Source: Methylocapsa sp.
GTDB lineage: Bacteria > Pseudomonadota > Alphaproteobacteria > Rhizobiales > Beijerinckiaceae
Length of the DNA stretch: 10,195 nt
Direction: 5' to 3'
Assembly: GCA_003162995.1 (NCBI GenBank)
Contig: PLUZ01000120.1
Location: 564 to 10,758, forward strand
This document shows, in pieces, positions 1 to 6,846 of the stretch. Each line of letters begins with the position of its first letter. Positions within the stretch are counted from its first letter, which is position 1. A program made the translations under genes and the position numbers. Below the pieces are notes generated by a model, which ran no database searches, was not told the origin of the DNA, and worked only from the letters and a program-made list of their open reading frames with translations.

Positions 1-602
1 AAGCGGTGGATAAGTTCGAGTATCGGCGCGGATATAAATTCTCGACCTATGCGACTTGGTGGATCAGGCAGGCGATCACCCGGTCGATCGCGGATCAGGC
101 GCGCACGATCCGCATCCCGGTGCATATGATCGAGACGATCAACAAGATCGTGCGGACGTCACGCCAGATGCTTCACGAGATTGGCCGCGAGCCAACGCCC
201 GAGGAACTGGCGGAAAAACTCGCCATGCCGCTCGAAAAGGTGCGCAAGGTTTTGAAGATCGCCAAGGAACCGATCTCGCTCGAAACACCGATCGGCGATG
301 AGGAGGATTCCCATCTCGGCGATTTCATCGAGGACAAGAATGCCATTCTGCCGATCGATGCCGCGATCCAATCGAATCTTCGCGAGACAACGACGCGCGT
401 CCTCGCCTCCCTAACGGCGCGCGAGGAACGCGTGCTGCGGATGCGCTTCGGGATCGGCATGAACACCGACCACACGCTGGAGGAGGTTGGCCAGCAGTTC
501 TCGGTGACCCGCGAACGTATTCGCCAGATCGAAGCCAAGGCGCTCCGCAAGCTGAAACATCCCTCACGCTCGCGCAAGCTCCGGAGTTTCTTGGATAATT
601 GA
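1..602 (+). CDS. rpoD: RNA polymerase primary sigma factor RpoD (sigma-70), C-terminal part, 5' truncated
   Basis: This is the C-terminal part (about 199 residues) of the housekeeping sigma factor, which directs RNA polymerase core to -35/-10 promoters. The reading frame is open through the left edge (first full codon at base 3), so the GTG at base 6 is an internal Val, not a start. Visible in order: region 2.3/2.4 ([20 protein letters not shown]) for -10 melting and recognition; region 3 ([16 protein letters not shown], then [12 protein letters not shown]); and region 4, with [18 protein letters not shown] followed by the 4.2 helix-turn-helix ([20 protein letters not shown]) that reads the -35 element. 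The end (KLRSFLDN) is typical of alphaproteobacterial RpoD. The full protein is usually 600-700 residues, so roughly two thirds lies outside the window. The unbroken region 2-3-4 order and high conservation argue against RpoH, which is much shorter and lacks this exact region 4. It converges on the minus-strand gene ending at 702. Confidence 0.97.
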   Translation, partial: AVDKFEYRRGYKFSTYATWWIRQAITRSIADQARTIRIPVHMIETINKIVRTSRQMLHEIGREPTPEELAEKLAMPLEKVRKVLKIAKEPISLETPIGDEEDSHLGDFIEDKNAILPIDAAIQSNLRETTTRVLASLTAREERVLRMRFGIGMNTDHTLEEVGQQFSVTRERIRQIEAKALRKLKHPSRSRKLRSFLDN

Positions 603-636
603 GAGGCGGCCGCTGGCCGGGGGATGGGGATGTACC

Positions 637-664
637 GCGCCCACGCCATTTAGGCGTGGGACGC
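637..664. terminator. Hairpin between convergent rpoD and the DUF882 gene; possible bidirectional terminator
   Basis: An 8-bp perfect stem (CCCACGCC, 640-647, with GGCGTGGG, 653-660) closes a 5-base loop ATTTA. It extends by three more pairs (GCG 637-639 with CGC 662-664) past one bulged A at 661. It begins 35 bases after the rpoD stop and 38 bases from the stop of the opposing gene, which is where a shared terminator would sit. Neither strand shows a T-run next to the stem, so efficient intrinsic termination is uncertain. It may instead be a 3'-end stabilising hairpin. Confidence 0.45.
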
Positions 665-701
665 TCTAGAAATATGCTGTAGAAATCCTAGCCTGTGAGG
701 C

Positions 702-2480
702 TCAGTTTCCGCGAAGCGTGGCTGGGCCTTCCCCGATATGGACAAAACCTTGCGCAAGCGCGAGGGGCTTTGCCGCCGTTCCGCTGAAATGGCTAGCGTC
801 GAGATCGCTTGCCGCGGTGGCATTGAAGGCCGAGACATAATCCGCTGAGGGCGTGTTCGACAGCACGTCGGGAATGATCCGCGCCGCCCGGCGCAGGCCG
901 GTGAAGGATGGCCCAAGGATCGACGGCGCCTGGAAACTCGCGACTGCAACGTCAGCCGCGAGAGCGCGGGATCTGGACCGGTCGAGGCGCGCCGCCGGCG
1001 GTTGCGAAGTCGAGTGGCTGAGGGTTTGGCCTGGCGTCCTGCTTGTCGTGGCGGCTTGATCCTGCTCCGGCGTGTCCGATGCGAATGCCAGAACCTGGTT
1101 CGGGACGGCGCTGTCGCGATCCTTCGGCCCCTGGGTGATCACAACCGGAAGATTTGCAGCGCGCGCCAAGGGTGTATTCGTGCCCGCCGCCGTGGCGTCA
1201 CTCATCGCATCGTTCTTTGAAGTCTGTGCGCCGGCTTTGCCTTGAGCTTGGTCCGGCGCAAGTGTGGCGACGCGTGTTAGCGCGGCTGGCCGCGCGGGGG
1301 GTGCGGGAGTATTGGCAAAAGCAAGGGCGATATAGCCGGCCAGCGCCGGGCGCTGCGGCGGAACCGGCGCTGGCGTCGAAAGGGTCCATCGCTTGCCGAC
1401 GTTAAGATTGCTGGTGGCTGCCGCGTTCTGGTCCTTCTCGGCCGCTGCGGCGCTGGTGTCACGTGAACTTACTACGGAGCCCAAATCAGCAACGAGTGTC
1501 CGGTTTGCGCTCGCCGGGTTTGGTTCGTTACGCGGCGCATTTTTGTCCGGTATCTGAACGGATACTGCGGTTGCCGCTGGCGCGCTGCGGCCGCTGGAAG
1601 CAGCTAGACTCGCGGGCACCGCATCCGCGGGGCTCTCGCTGTTCGTGCGGAGGGAAGCGACCTCGGTTCCGCCGTGCCGCGCACGCGCGGACCGGGCGCT
1701 CTGAGGCGTGACCGCTTCGGCTTCTTTCTCTTCGTCTCTTTCTTCGTCGTGTTTGCCAAACAGCCAGGCAAACAATCCACCACCCGATGGCGCCGCTTGC
1801 GGCACATCGGCCATCACGCCGCCGCGCGAAGCGATTTCGGCGCGGGCTTCCTCGTAGCGGGGGAGCGTACGCCCATCGGCGGCTAGATGGACAGTCTTAC
1901 CATCCGGGAACAGACGCACGAGCTGATCATAGCTCATCCGCGGCCAGGCCCTTACGTTGCCGACATCGAGATGGACGAAATTCGAACTCGGATACCAACC
2001 GACGCCGCCGCGTTGCAGGCGCATGCCGATTTCGCGAATTCTTTCCATCGGCATGCCAGGCATGGTCGTATCCATCGCCCGGCCCAATATATGTTGCGAA
2101 TGTTCGGCGACCGCATGCGAGCGGCTGCGCAGCATCGCGTTGGTTTGCGGTGAGCGGTATGCCGAAACGATCGAGATCGGCTGGGTTGCCCCGGCAGTCC
2201 TATAGGCCTCCCAGATCACGTCGAAGAGGCGCGGGTCCATCCTTGTGCGATCATTGTTGCGCCAATCGCGCAGAAAATAATTGAGCTTTTCGAGAACCGC
2301 CTGATCATAGGAGCCGTTGACGCGGAAGGTCGCCTGGATCGATTCGCCCGTGTGGGAATGATAGAGGTTCAAGGTGCGGGTGTCGCCGTTCGCGACCGCC
2401 GTTTCCGTCGAGGAAGGAATGATCATGCTCGACAAGAGCGCCACGATTCCGGTTGTGGCAACGAGACAGGCATATCTCAT
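702..2480 (-). CDS. Secreted DUF882 / M15-family (YcbK/MepK-like) peptidoglycan peptidase with long low-complexity C-terminal tail
   Basis: A 592-residue protein. The ATG at 2480 is chosen because it opens a signal peptide (MRYACLVATTGIVALLSSM, then a polar stretch up to about residue 30). The frame runs up to a TTG at 2633, but the extra 51 residues are Arg-rich and have no envelope or family features. The catalytic domain spans about residues 35-195. It has SAYRSPQTN (106-114), SQHILGRAMD (128-137; zinc ligands H130 and D137) and VHLDVG (169-174; third ligand H170), the M15/DUF882 pattern. The E. coli relative YcbK (MepK) is a periplasmic murein endopeptidase acting on 3-3 cross-links, so wall cleavage is the inferred role. 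From about residue 225 the protein is an Ala/Pro/Ser/Thr-rich, probably disordered tail of about 370 residues with an acidic patch (DEERDEEKEAEA). This makes it about three times as long as YcbK. No clear Shine-Dalgarno precedes the ATG. A 5-bp hairpin (690-702) overlaps the stop codon. Confidence 0.88.
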   Translation of the reverse strand: MRYACLVATTGIVALLSSMIIPSSTETAVANGDTRTLNLYHSHTGESIQATFRVNGSYDQAVLEKLNYFLRDWRNNDRTRMDPRLFDVIWEAYRTAGATQPISIVSAYRSPQTNAMLRSRSHAVAEHSQHILGRAMDTTMPGMPMERIREIGMRLQRGGVGWYPSSNFVHLDVGNVRAWPRMSYDQLVRLFPDGKTVHLAADGRTLPRYEEARAEIASRGGVMADVPQAAPSGGGLFAWLFGKHDEERDEEKEAEAVTPQSARSARARHGGTEVASLRTNSESPADAVPASLAASSGRSAPAATAVSVQIPDKNAPRNEPNPASANRTLVADLGSVVSSRDTSAAAAEKDQNAAATSNLNVGKRWTLSTPAPVPPQRPALAGYIALAFANTPAPPARPAALTRVATLAPDQAQGKAGAQTSKNDAMSDATAAGTNTPLARAANLPVVITQGPKDRDSAVPNQVLAFASDTPEQDQAATTSRTPGQTLSHSTSQPPAARLDRSRSRALAADVAVASFQAPSILGPSFTGLRRAARIIPDVLSNTPSADYVSAFNATAASDLDASHFSGTAAKPLALAQGFVHIGEGPATLRGN

Positions 2481-2604
2481 GGTGGCCGGGAGAGGACGCG
2501 GTTGTCGCAAGTTAAATCTCGCAGTTCTGGCTGGACGGAGCGAGCCTTGGTTTGAGAGCCGTAGCACATCGATAAGGAAGCATAGCGATGATGAAGCGGA
2601 CTCG

Positions 2605-2640
2605 TCTAAAATTTTAGATTTGACCGTTAACAATTAACGG
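2605..2640. promoter_or_regulatory. Two adjacent AT-rich palindromes (possible operator) upstream of the DUF882 gene
   Basis: TCTAAAATTTTAGA (2605-2618) is a perfect 14-bp palindrome. Six bases further comes CCGTTAA (2624-2630), CAA, TTAACGG (2634-2640), an inverted repeat with 7-bp arms. Both lie 125-160 bases upstream of the DUF882 start codon and about 480 bases upstream of gor. The arrangement fits dimeric regulator sites. It does not match the TTAA-N7-TTAA CtrA box, and the half-site orientation is opposite to the Irr iron-control box. The function is unknown. Confidence 0.3.
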
Positions 2641-3109
2641 CTCGTCACCCGCCGGCGTATTTTTTTACTTCACGAATCGTCAACCATAATGGTGGCGATA
2701 ATTTAGCAAATAAATCTTTGAATATGGCAAGCATATGTCCAAGCTTGCGCTGCGGTTTCGTCGTTCGAGTTTCGCTTGCGTTTTCCATATGTTTACGTTG
2801 CGTAGGGGGCGCGCGTTCGGGGCATTGCCGGGGCGCCTTTGCGATCGCATGGCGAAGCTTTTGTGCCACATTCGGCGGCGCGCTCCATTTCCGCCGGGGA
2901 CGGCCAATCGCCAAAATGTTTCAAGAAAAAGCCGATGGGAGAGCTTTGCGAGCAGTCCGTTGCGGCGCGTTTTTGTGGCTCTCCGCGCAAGAATTGCACT
3001 CCACTTCCGTCAACCTCGCTTCCCTTCGTATCGCTTTGCGGTTTAATGAGACGGTGGGCCGGTCTCCGGTTGCGGGCGAAGCGATCACGCCATTGTCCGG
3101 CTGTAAGGT

Positions 3110-3117
3110 GGAGGAGG
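3110..3117 (+). promoter_or_regulatory. Strong Shine-Dalgarno for gor
   Basis: GGAGGAGG lies four bases before the ATG at 3122. This fixes the gor start and predicts efficient translation. Confidence 0.8.
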
Positions 3118-3121
3118 TGGA

Positions 3122-4543
3122 ATGGCTGGCTACGATGTCGATCTCTTCGTGATCGGCGCGGGGTCCGGCGGCGTGCGCGCCGCGAGGGTCGCGGCGGCCC
3201 ATGGCGCCAGGGTCATGATCGCGGAGGAATTCCGCATCGGCGGGACTTGCGTGATCCGGGGCTGCGTGCCGAAAAAGCTCCTGGTCTATGCAAGCCGGTT
3301 CAAGGACCATTTTGTGGATGCCGCGGGGTTCGGCTGGACGCTTGCCCCCGCTTCCTTCGACTGGCCGACGCTCGTCGCCGCAAAGGAGAAGGAAATCTCC
3401 CGCCTCTCCGCGATCTATCGCAACAATCTCGACAAGGCAGGCGTCGCCATCGAAGACAGCCGCGCCGAAATCGTGGATGCGCATGGTGTGCGTCTTATTG
3501 CCGATGGCCGCAAACTGAGCGCAAGAATCATTCTTATCAGCACGGGTGGAGCGCCAGTGCTCGAACCGGATATTCCGGGGCGCGAATATGCGATCACCTC
3601 GAACGAAATTTTCGATCTTCCGGCATTGCCAAAGCGTATGCTGATTGTTGGCGGCGGCTATATCGCGGTCGAGTTCGCTGCGATTTTCGCGCGGCTCGGC
3701 ACGGACGTCACGCTTGTTACGCGCGGCGAAAATGTGTTGCGCGGTTTTGACGATGATCTGCGTCTTGGGGTGCGCGACGGGCTTGCCCATGCTGGCGTCA
3801 AACTTCATTTCGGCATGCTGCCCACACGCATCGAAAAGACGCCAACCGGCTACCATGTGAGTTTGACGAGAGGCGAGTCGCTCGATGCCGAGCAAGTGAT
3901 GATCGCAACCGGCAGGCGCCCGAACACCAAGGGGCTAGGCTTGGAACAGGCCGGCGTCGCCTGCGATAGTTTTGGCGCAGTGAAGGTCGATGCTCTTTCC
4001 AAGACAAATATCGAATCGATCTATGCTGTTGGCGATGTCACCAACCGGGTCGCCTTGACGCCGGTTGCCATCCGCGAAGGCCATGCTTTTGCCGACACGG
4101 TTTTTGGCGGCAAGCCGGAGGCCGTCGTGCATACCGACATTCCGACCGCCGTCTTCTCGACGCCGGAACTTGGCACTGTCGGCCTGACCGAGACGGAAGC
4201 GCGCGCGCGCTTCGATTGCGTCGATATTTATATGGCGAACTTCCGGCCCTTGAAGGCGGCGCTCTCCGGGCGGGAGGAGAAAACCTTGATGAAGATTGTC
4301 GTCGATGGCGTGACCGATCGCGTCCTGGGCGTGCATATCCTCGGCGAGGACGCCAGTGAAATGACGCAAGTTTTGGGCATTGCCGTCAAAATGGGCGCGA
4401 AAAAGGCCGATTTCGACGCAACCATGGCGCTGCATCCGACCTCAGCGGAGGAACTCGTCACCATGCGAACCCGCACCGCCCGGTTTGAGCGGGAAATCGC
4501 CGGCCCGGAAGGCCCAGACTGCGGACCGCTCGGCGAAGGGTAG
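3122..4543 (+). CDS. gor: Glutathione-disulfide reductase (NADPH, FAD)
   Basis: A 473-residue cytoplasmic flavoenzyme that reduces GSSG to 2 GSH with NADPH; the length is normal for the family. FAD-binding GAGSGG (12-17) is followed by the redox-active disulfide GGTCVIRGCVPKK (C43 and C48). The NAD(P) Rossmann motif GGGYIAVEFA (177-186) is followed by R201 and R207 in VTRGENVLRGFD, the arginines that bind the 2'-phosphate in known glutathione reductases. This indicates NADPH and not NADH, and argues against dihydrolipoamide dehydrogenase. The second FAD motif YAVGDV is at 301-306, and the dimer-interface catalytic pair H438/E443 lies in HPTSAEE. The start is set by the strong ribosome binding site. 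A 90-base gap with a weak hairpin separates it from the DAHP synthase gene, so co-transcription is possible but not shown. In other Rhizobiales gor often follows rpiA and a DUF2059 gene (from memory); neither is upstream here. Confidence 0.96.
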   Translation: MAGYDVDLFVIGAGSGGVRAARVAAAHGARVMIAEEFRIGGTCVIRGCVPKKLLVYASRFKDHFVDAAGFGWTLAPASFDWPTLVAAKEKEISRLSAIYRNNLDKAGVAIEDSRAEIVDAHGVRLIADGRKLSARIILISTGGAPVLEPDIPGREYAITSNEIFDLPALPKRMLIVGGGYIAVEFAAIFARLGTDVTLVTRGENVLRGFDDDLRLGVRDGLAHAGVKLHFGMLPTRIEKTPTGYHVSLTRGESLDAEQVMIATGRRPNTKGLGLEQAGVACDSFGAVKVDALSKTNIESIYAVGDVTNRVALTPVAIREGHAFADTVFGGKPEAVVHTDIPTAVFSTPELGTVGLTETEARARFDCVDIYMANFRPLKAALSGREEKTLMKIVVDGVTDRVLGVHILGEDASEMTQVLGIAVKMGAKKADFDATMALHPTSAEELVTMRTRTARFEREIAGPEGPDCGPLGEG

Positions 4544-4568
4544 GACTTCCGTTCCCATGTCGCATTTT

Positions 4569-4595
4569 CAAAAACCTCTGTATAAAGCGTTTTTG
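4569..4595. other. Inverted repeat in the gor-aroF gap; weak hairpin
   Basis: CAAAAAC (4569-4575) and GTTTTTG (4589-4595) can pair across a 13-base loop that contains TATAAA (4581-4586). The stem is A/T-rich and weak. TATAAA resembles a -10 box, but no credible -35 lies 16-18 bases before it. It could attenuate read-through from gor or mark a secondary promoter for the downstream operon. Neither is established. Confidence 0.25.
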
Positions 4596-4621
4596 GTTTC
4601 GCCAGGTTAGGGGCGCCGCCC

Positions 4622-4627
4622 AAGGAG
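4622..4627 (+). promoter_or_regulatory. Shine-Dalgarno for the DAHP synthase gene
   Basis: AAGGAG six bases before the ATG at 4634 supports this start over later in-frame ATG codons. Confidence 0.75.
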
Positions 4628-4633
4628 TAGAAT

Positions 4634-6022
4634 ATGCCCAACGAATGCTGGTCGCCCGCCAGTTGGAGAGGCAAGCCGGTCGAGCAGGTGCCCGTTTATG
4701 CCGACAAACCGGCACTGGCCGAGGTCGAGAGTCAGCTTGCGGGGTTTCCGCCGCTCGTCTTCGCGGGCGAGGCGCGCAAGCTTAAGCGAATGCTGGGCAA
4801 GGCCGCCGCGGGCGAAGCATTCCTTTTGCAAGGCGGCGACTGCGCCGAGAGCTTCGCCGAACACGCGGCCGACAATATCCGCGATTTTTTCCGGGTGTTT
4901 CTGCAAATGGCCGTGGTTACGACCTTCGCCGCGGCCCTGCCTGTCGTCAAGCTTGGCCGCATCGCCGGGCAATTCGCCAAACCGCGCTCGGCACCGAATG
5001 AAACGATCGATGGGGTCGAGCTGCCAAGCTATCGCGGCGATATCGTGAACGACATCGCGTTTGACGCCCGCGCGCGCGAGCCTGATCCGGCGCGCCAGCT
5101 GATGGCTTACCGGCAATCGGCGGCAACCTTGAATTTGCTTCGCGCCTTTGCGACGGGCGGTTATGCCAATCTCGAAAACGCGCATGGCTGGATGCTCGGC
5201 TTCATCAAGGATAGTCCGCAGTCCGCCCGCTATGAGGAACTCGCCTCCCGGATCACCGAAACTCTCGGGTTTATGCGCGCGATAGGCCTCGATCCCGAGG
5301 CGCATCAGGAGTTGCGCCAGACCGATTTTTATACCTCGCATGAGGCCTTGCTGCTCGGCTATGAGGAAGCGCTGACCCGCATCGATTCAACGACCGGAGA
5401 TTATTATGCGACCTCCGGCCATATGATTTGGATCGGCGACCGCACCCGCCAGCCGGACCATGCCCATGTGGAATATGCACGCGGGGTGAAAAACCCTCTT
5501 GGTCTCAAATGCGGCCCCACCGTCTCGCCTGATGAATTGCTGAGACTCATCGACATTCTGAATCCAGCGAATGAACCCGGCCGTCTCACCTTGATTTGCC
5601 GCTTCGGCGCCGAGAAGGCGGCGGAGCGTCTGCCAGACCTCATCCGCGCCGTGAAAAGGGAAGGGCGCAGCATCGTTTGGTCGTGCGATCCGATGCATGG
5701 CAATACGGTCAAGGCGGCGGGCGGCTATAAAACGCGGCCGTTCGACAAGATCATGAGCGAAATCCGCACGTTTTTTTCAGTCCATCGGGCGGAGGGCACT
5801 TACGCCGGCGGTGTGCATCTCGAAATGACCGGAAAGAATGTCACCGAATGTATCGGCGGCGCCCGCGCGATATCGGAAGCCGATTTGCGCGATCGTTACC
5901 ATACGTACTGCGATCCAAGGCTCAATGCCGAGCAAGCGATCGAAGTGGCCTTTCTCGTCGCAGAGCTGCTTAAGGCGGAACGGATCGAGCGCGGCCGCGC
6001 CCATGCCGATGCAGCGGAATAA
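4634..6022 (+). CDS. aroF: Class II 3-deoxy-7-phosphoheptulonate (DAHP) synthase
   Basis: A 462-residue cytoplasmic enzyme condensing phosphoenolpyruvate and erythrose-4-phosphate to DAHP, the entry step of the shikimate pathway. It belongs to the class II (plant/mycobacterial) family, unrelated in sequence to E. coli AroF/G/H. The start [20 protein letters not shown] is typical of the family. The four metal ligands can be placed by their surroundings: C70 in [10 protein letters not shown]355 in CDPMHGNT, E397 in GGVHLEMTG and D427 in YCDPRLN. Other conserved stretches are [14 protein letters not shown] (106-119), PSYRGD (131-136), SSGH-like [14 protein letters not shown] (259-272) and [12 protein letters not shown] (284-295). 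The sequence starts close to the catalytic fold and lacks a long N-terminal regulatory extension. The symbol varies between genomes (aroF, aroG or aroH). The gene leads a tight cluster: the next gene starts 20 bases after its stop. Confidence 0.95.
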   Translation: MPNECWSPASWRGKPVEQVPVYADKPALAEVESQLAGFPPLVFAGEARKLKRMLGKAAAGEAFLLQGGDCAESFAEHAADNIRDFFRVFLQMAVVTTFAAALPVVKLGRIAGQFAKPRSAPNETIDGVELPSYRGDIVNDIAFDARAREPDPARQLMAYRQSAATLNLLRAFATGGYANLENAHGWMLGFIKDSPQSARYEELASRITETLGFMRAIGLDPEAHQELRQTDFYTSHEALLLGYEEALTRIDSTTGDYYATSGHMIWIGDRTRQPDHAHVEYARGVKNPLGLKCGPTVSPDELLRLIDILNPANEPGRLTLICRFGAEKAAERLPDLIRAVKREGRSIVWSCDPMHGNTVKAAGGYKTRPFDKIMSEIRTFFSVHRAEGTYAGGVHLEMTGKNVTECIGGARAISEADLRDRYHTYCDPRLNAEQAIEVAFLVAELLKAERIERGRAHADAAE

Positions 6023-6042
6023 AGGCCGCTTCTTTAGAGCGC

Positions 6043-6846
6043 ATGATGACCGTTTTCCCAACTCTCTTTGTTTCGCATGGCGCTCCCAATCTCGTGCTGC
6101 ACGAAAGTCCTGCGCGCGATTTTTTCATGCGCTTCGGCCAGGACCTTGGCAAAGAGCATGGCAGGCCGCGAGCGATCCTCATCGCCTCAGCACATTTCGA
6201 CATGACTGTTCCGTCTTTCAGCGCGGATGAAAACCCCGGCATGCTTTACGACTTCAATGGATTCGAAGAGGAGCTTTATGCCAAAGTCTACCCCGCGCCT
6301 GGCTCGCCGCAGCTCGCGGCGGTTGCCGTGACACTGCTTGCGCAATCGGGGTTTCCCGCACAGAAAATTGCCGGCCGCGGCTTCGATCATGGGGTCTGGG
6401 TTCCACTCAGCCAGCTTTATCCCGAAGCCGACATTCCGGTCGTGCAGATGGCGATTTTGGCCAATGCGGGTGCCGGTTATCATATAGCGCTTGGCCGCGC
6501 CCTTGCGCCCTTGCGCCAACACGGCGTGCTGATTATGGGCTCCGGCAGCCTGACCCATAATCTCACCGAGGTTTTCAATGGCGGCCACGCGATCGACGCA
6601 CCGGCGCAAGACTGGGTGCAGGATTTCGACGACTGGATTCTAAGCAAGGCCGAGGCTGGCGCGATCGACGCTATCGCCGACTATCGCACCCTCGCGCCCC
6701 ATGCGCGGGAAAATCATCCGACCGAGGAGCATTTTTTACCATTGCCCTTTGCTTTCGGCGCGGCCGGGGAGGGAGCCAAGGGCAAGCGCGTCCATGCTTC
6801 GGTTGAGCGCGGGGTGATGGCGATGGACGCCTATATTTTCGAATGA
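6043..6846 (+). CDS. LigB/DODA-type extradiol dioxygenase family protein (YgiD-like)
   Basis: A 267-residue cytoplasmic protein of the class III extradiol ring-cleavage family (4,5-DOPA dioxygenase type). Candidate metal-ligand histidines occur in the expected contexts: H12 in FVSHGAPNL, H51 in SAHFD, and H225/H230 in ENHPTEEHFLPLPFAFGA. H116 (FDHGVWVPL) and H172 (GSGSLTHNL) are also conserved in the family and likely line the active site. Members of this family open catecholic rings next to a hydroxyl. E. coli YgiD acts on L-DOPA in vitro, but the physiological substrate is usually unknown, and I cannot predict it here. The start could be ATG 6043 or the adjacent ATG 6046; the ribosome binding site is weak. 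Its stop overlaps the nadE start (ATGA, 6843-6846), so the two are probably translationally coupled. It could instead be a metal-binding homologue without dioxygenase activity. Confidence 0.88.
   Translation: MMTVFPTLFVSHGAPNLVLHESPARDFFMRFGQDLGKEHGRPRAILIASAHFDMTVPSFSADENPGMLYDFNGFEEELYAKVYPAPGSPQLAAVAVTLLAQSGFPAQKIAGRGFDHGVWVPLSQLYPEADIPVVQMAILANAGAGYHIALGRALAPLRQHGVLIMGSGSLTHNLTEVFNGGHAIDAPAQDWVQDFDDWILSKAEAGAIDAIADYRTLAPHARENHPTEEHFLPLPFAFGAAGEGAKGKRVHASVERGVMAMDAYIFE

Larger units (their letters stand above)
2481..3121. other. Divergent intergenic region without a supportable gene
   Basis: 641 bases separate the starts of the minus-strand DUF882 gene and gor. About 2590-2740 is AT-rich, with T and A runs and two palindromes, and is the likely promoter zone for one or both sides. 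From about 2740 to 3105 the base composition returns to GC-rich. Several short open frames exist (for example 2735-3046 plus, from an ATG, and 2645-2914 minus, from a TTG). They are Arg/Cys-rich, lack ribosome binding sites and recognisable motifs, and overlap each other, so I do not call them. If gor is transcribed from the AT-rich part, its leader would be about 400 bases long. No riboswitch or tRNA fold was recognised. Confidence 0.6.

Noticed and set aside
690..702. AGCCT-GTG-AGGCT hairpin as terminator of the DUF882 gene
   Set aside because: Only five pairs with a 3-base loop, overlapping the stop codon and followed on the minus strand by a mixed sequence rather than a T-run.
2481..2633. 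51-residue N-terminal extension of the DUF882 protein from a TTG start
   Set aside because: The extension is Arg-rich with no family similarity and would bury the signal peptide that begins at the ATG at 2480. The upstream part also overlaps the AT-rich palindromic promoter-like zone.
2624..2640. CtrA box
   Set aside because: The two TTAA elements are separated by 3 bases, not the 7 required by TTAA-N7-TTAA.
2917..2932. Second possible parS (TGTTTCAAGAAAAAGC)
   Set aside because: Only the left half-site is intact; overall 11 of 16 bases match and the central CACGTG is lost.
2839..3750. 303-residue plus-strand frame crossing the gor start
   Set aside because: It overlaps the verified gor frame and reads as Arg/Cys-rich out-of-frame sequence.
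2921..3895. 324-residue minus-strand open frame opposite gor
   Set aside because: It is antisense to a certain gor gene, has no motifs, and its composition is explained by GC-rich codon bias in the opposite strand.
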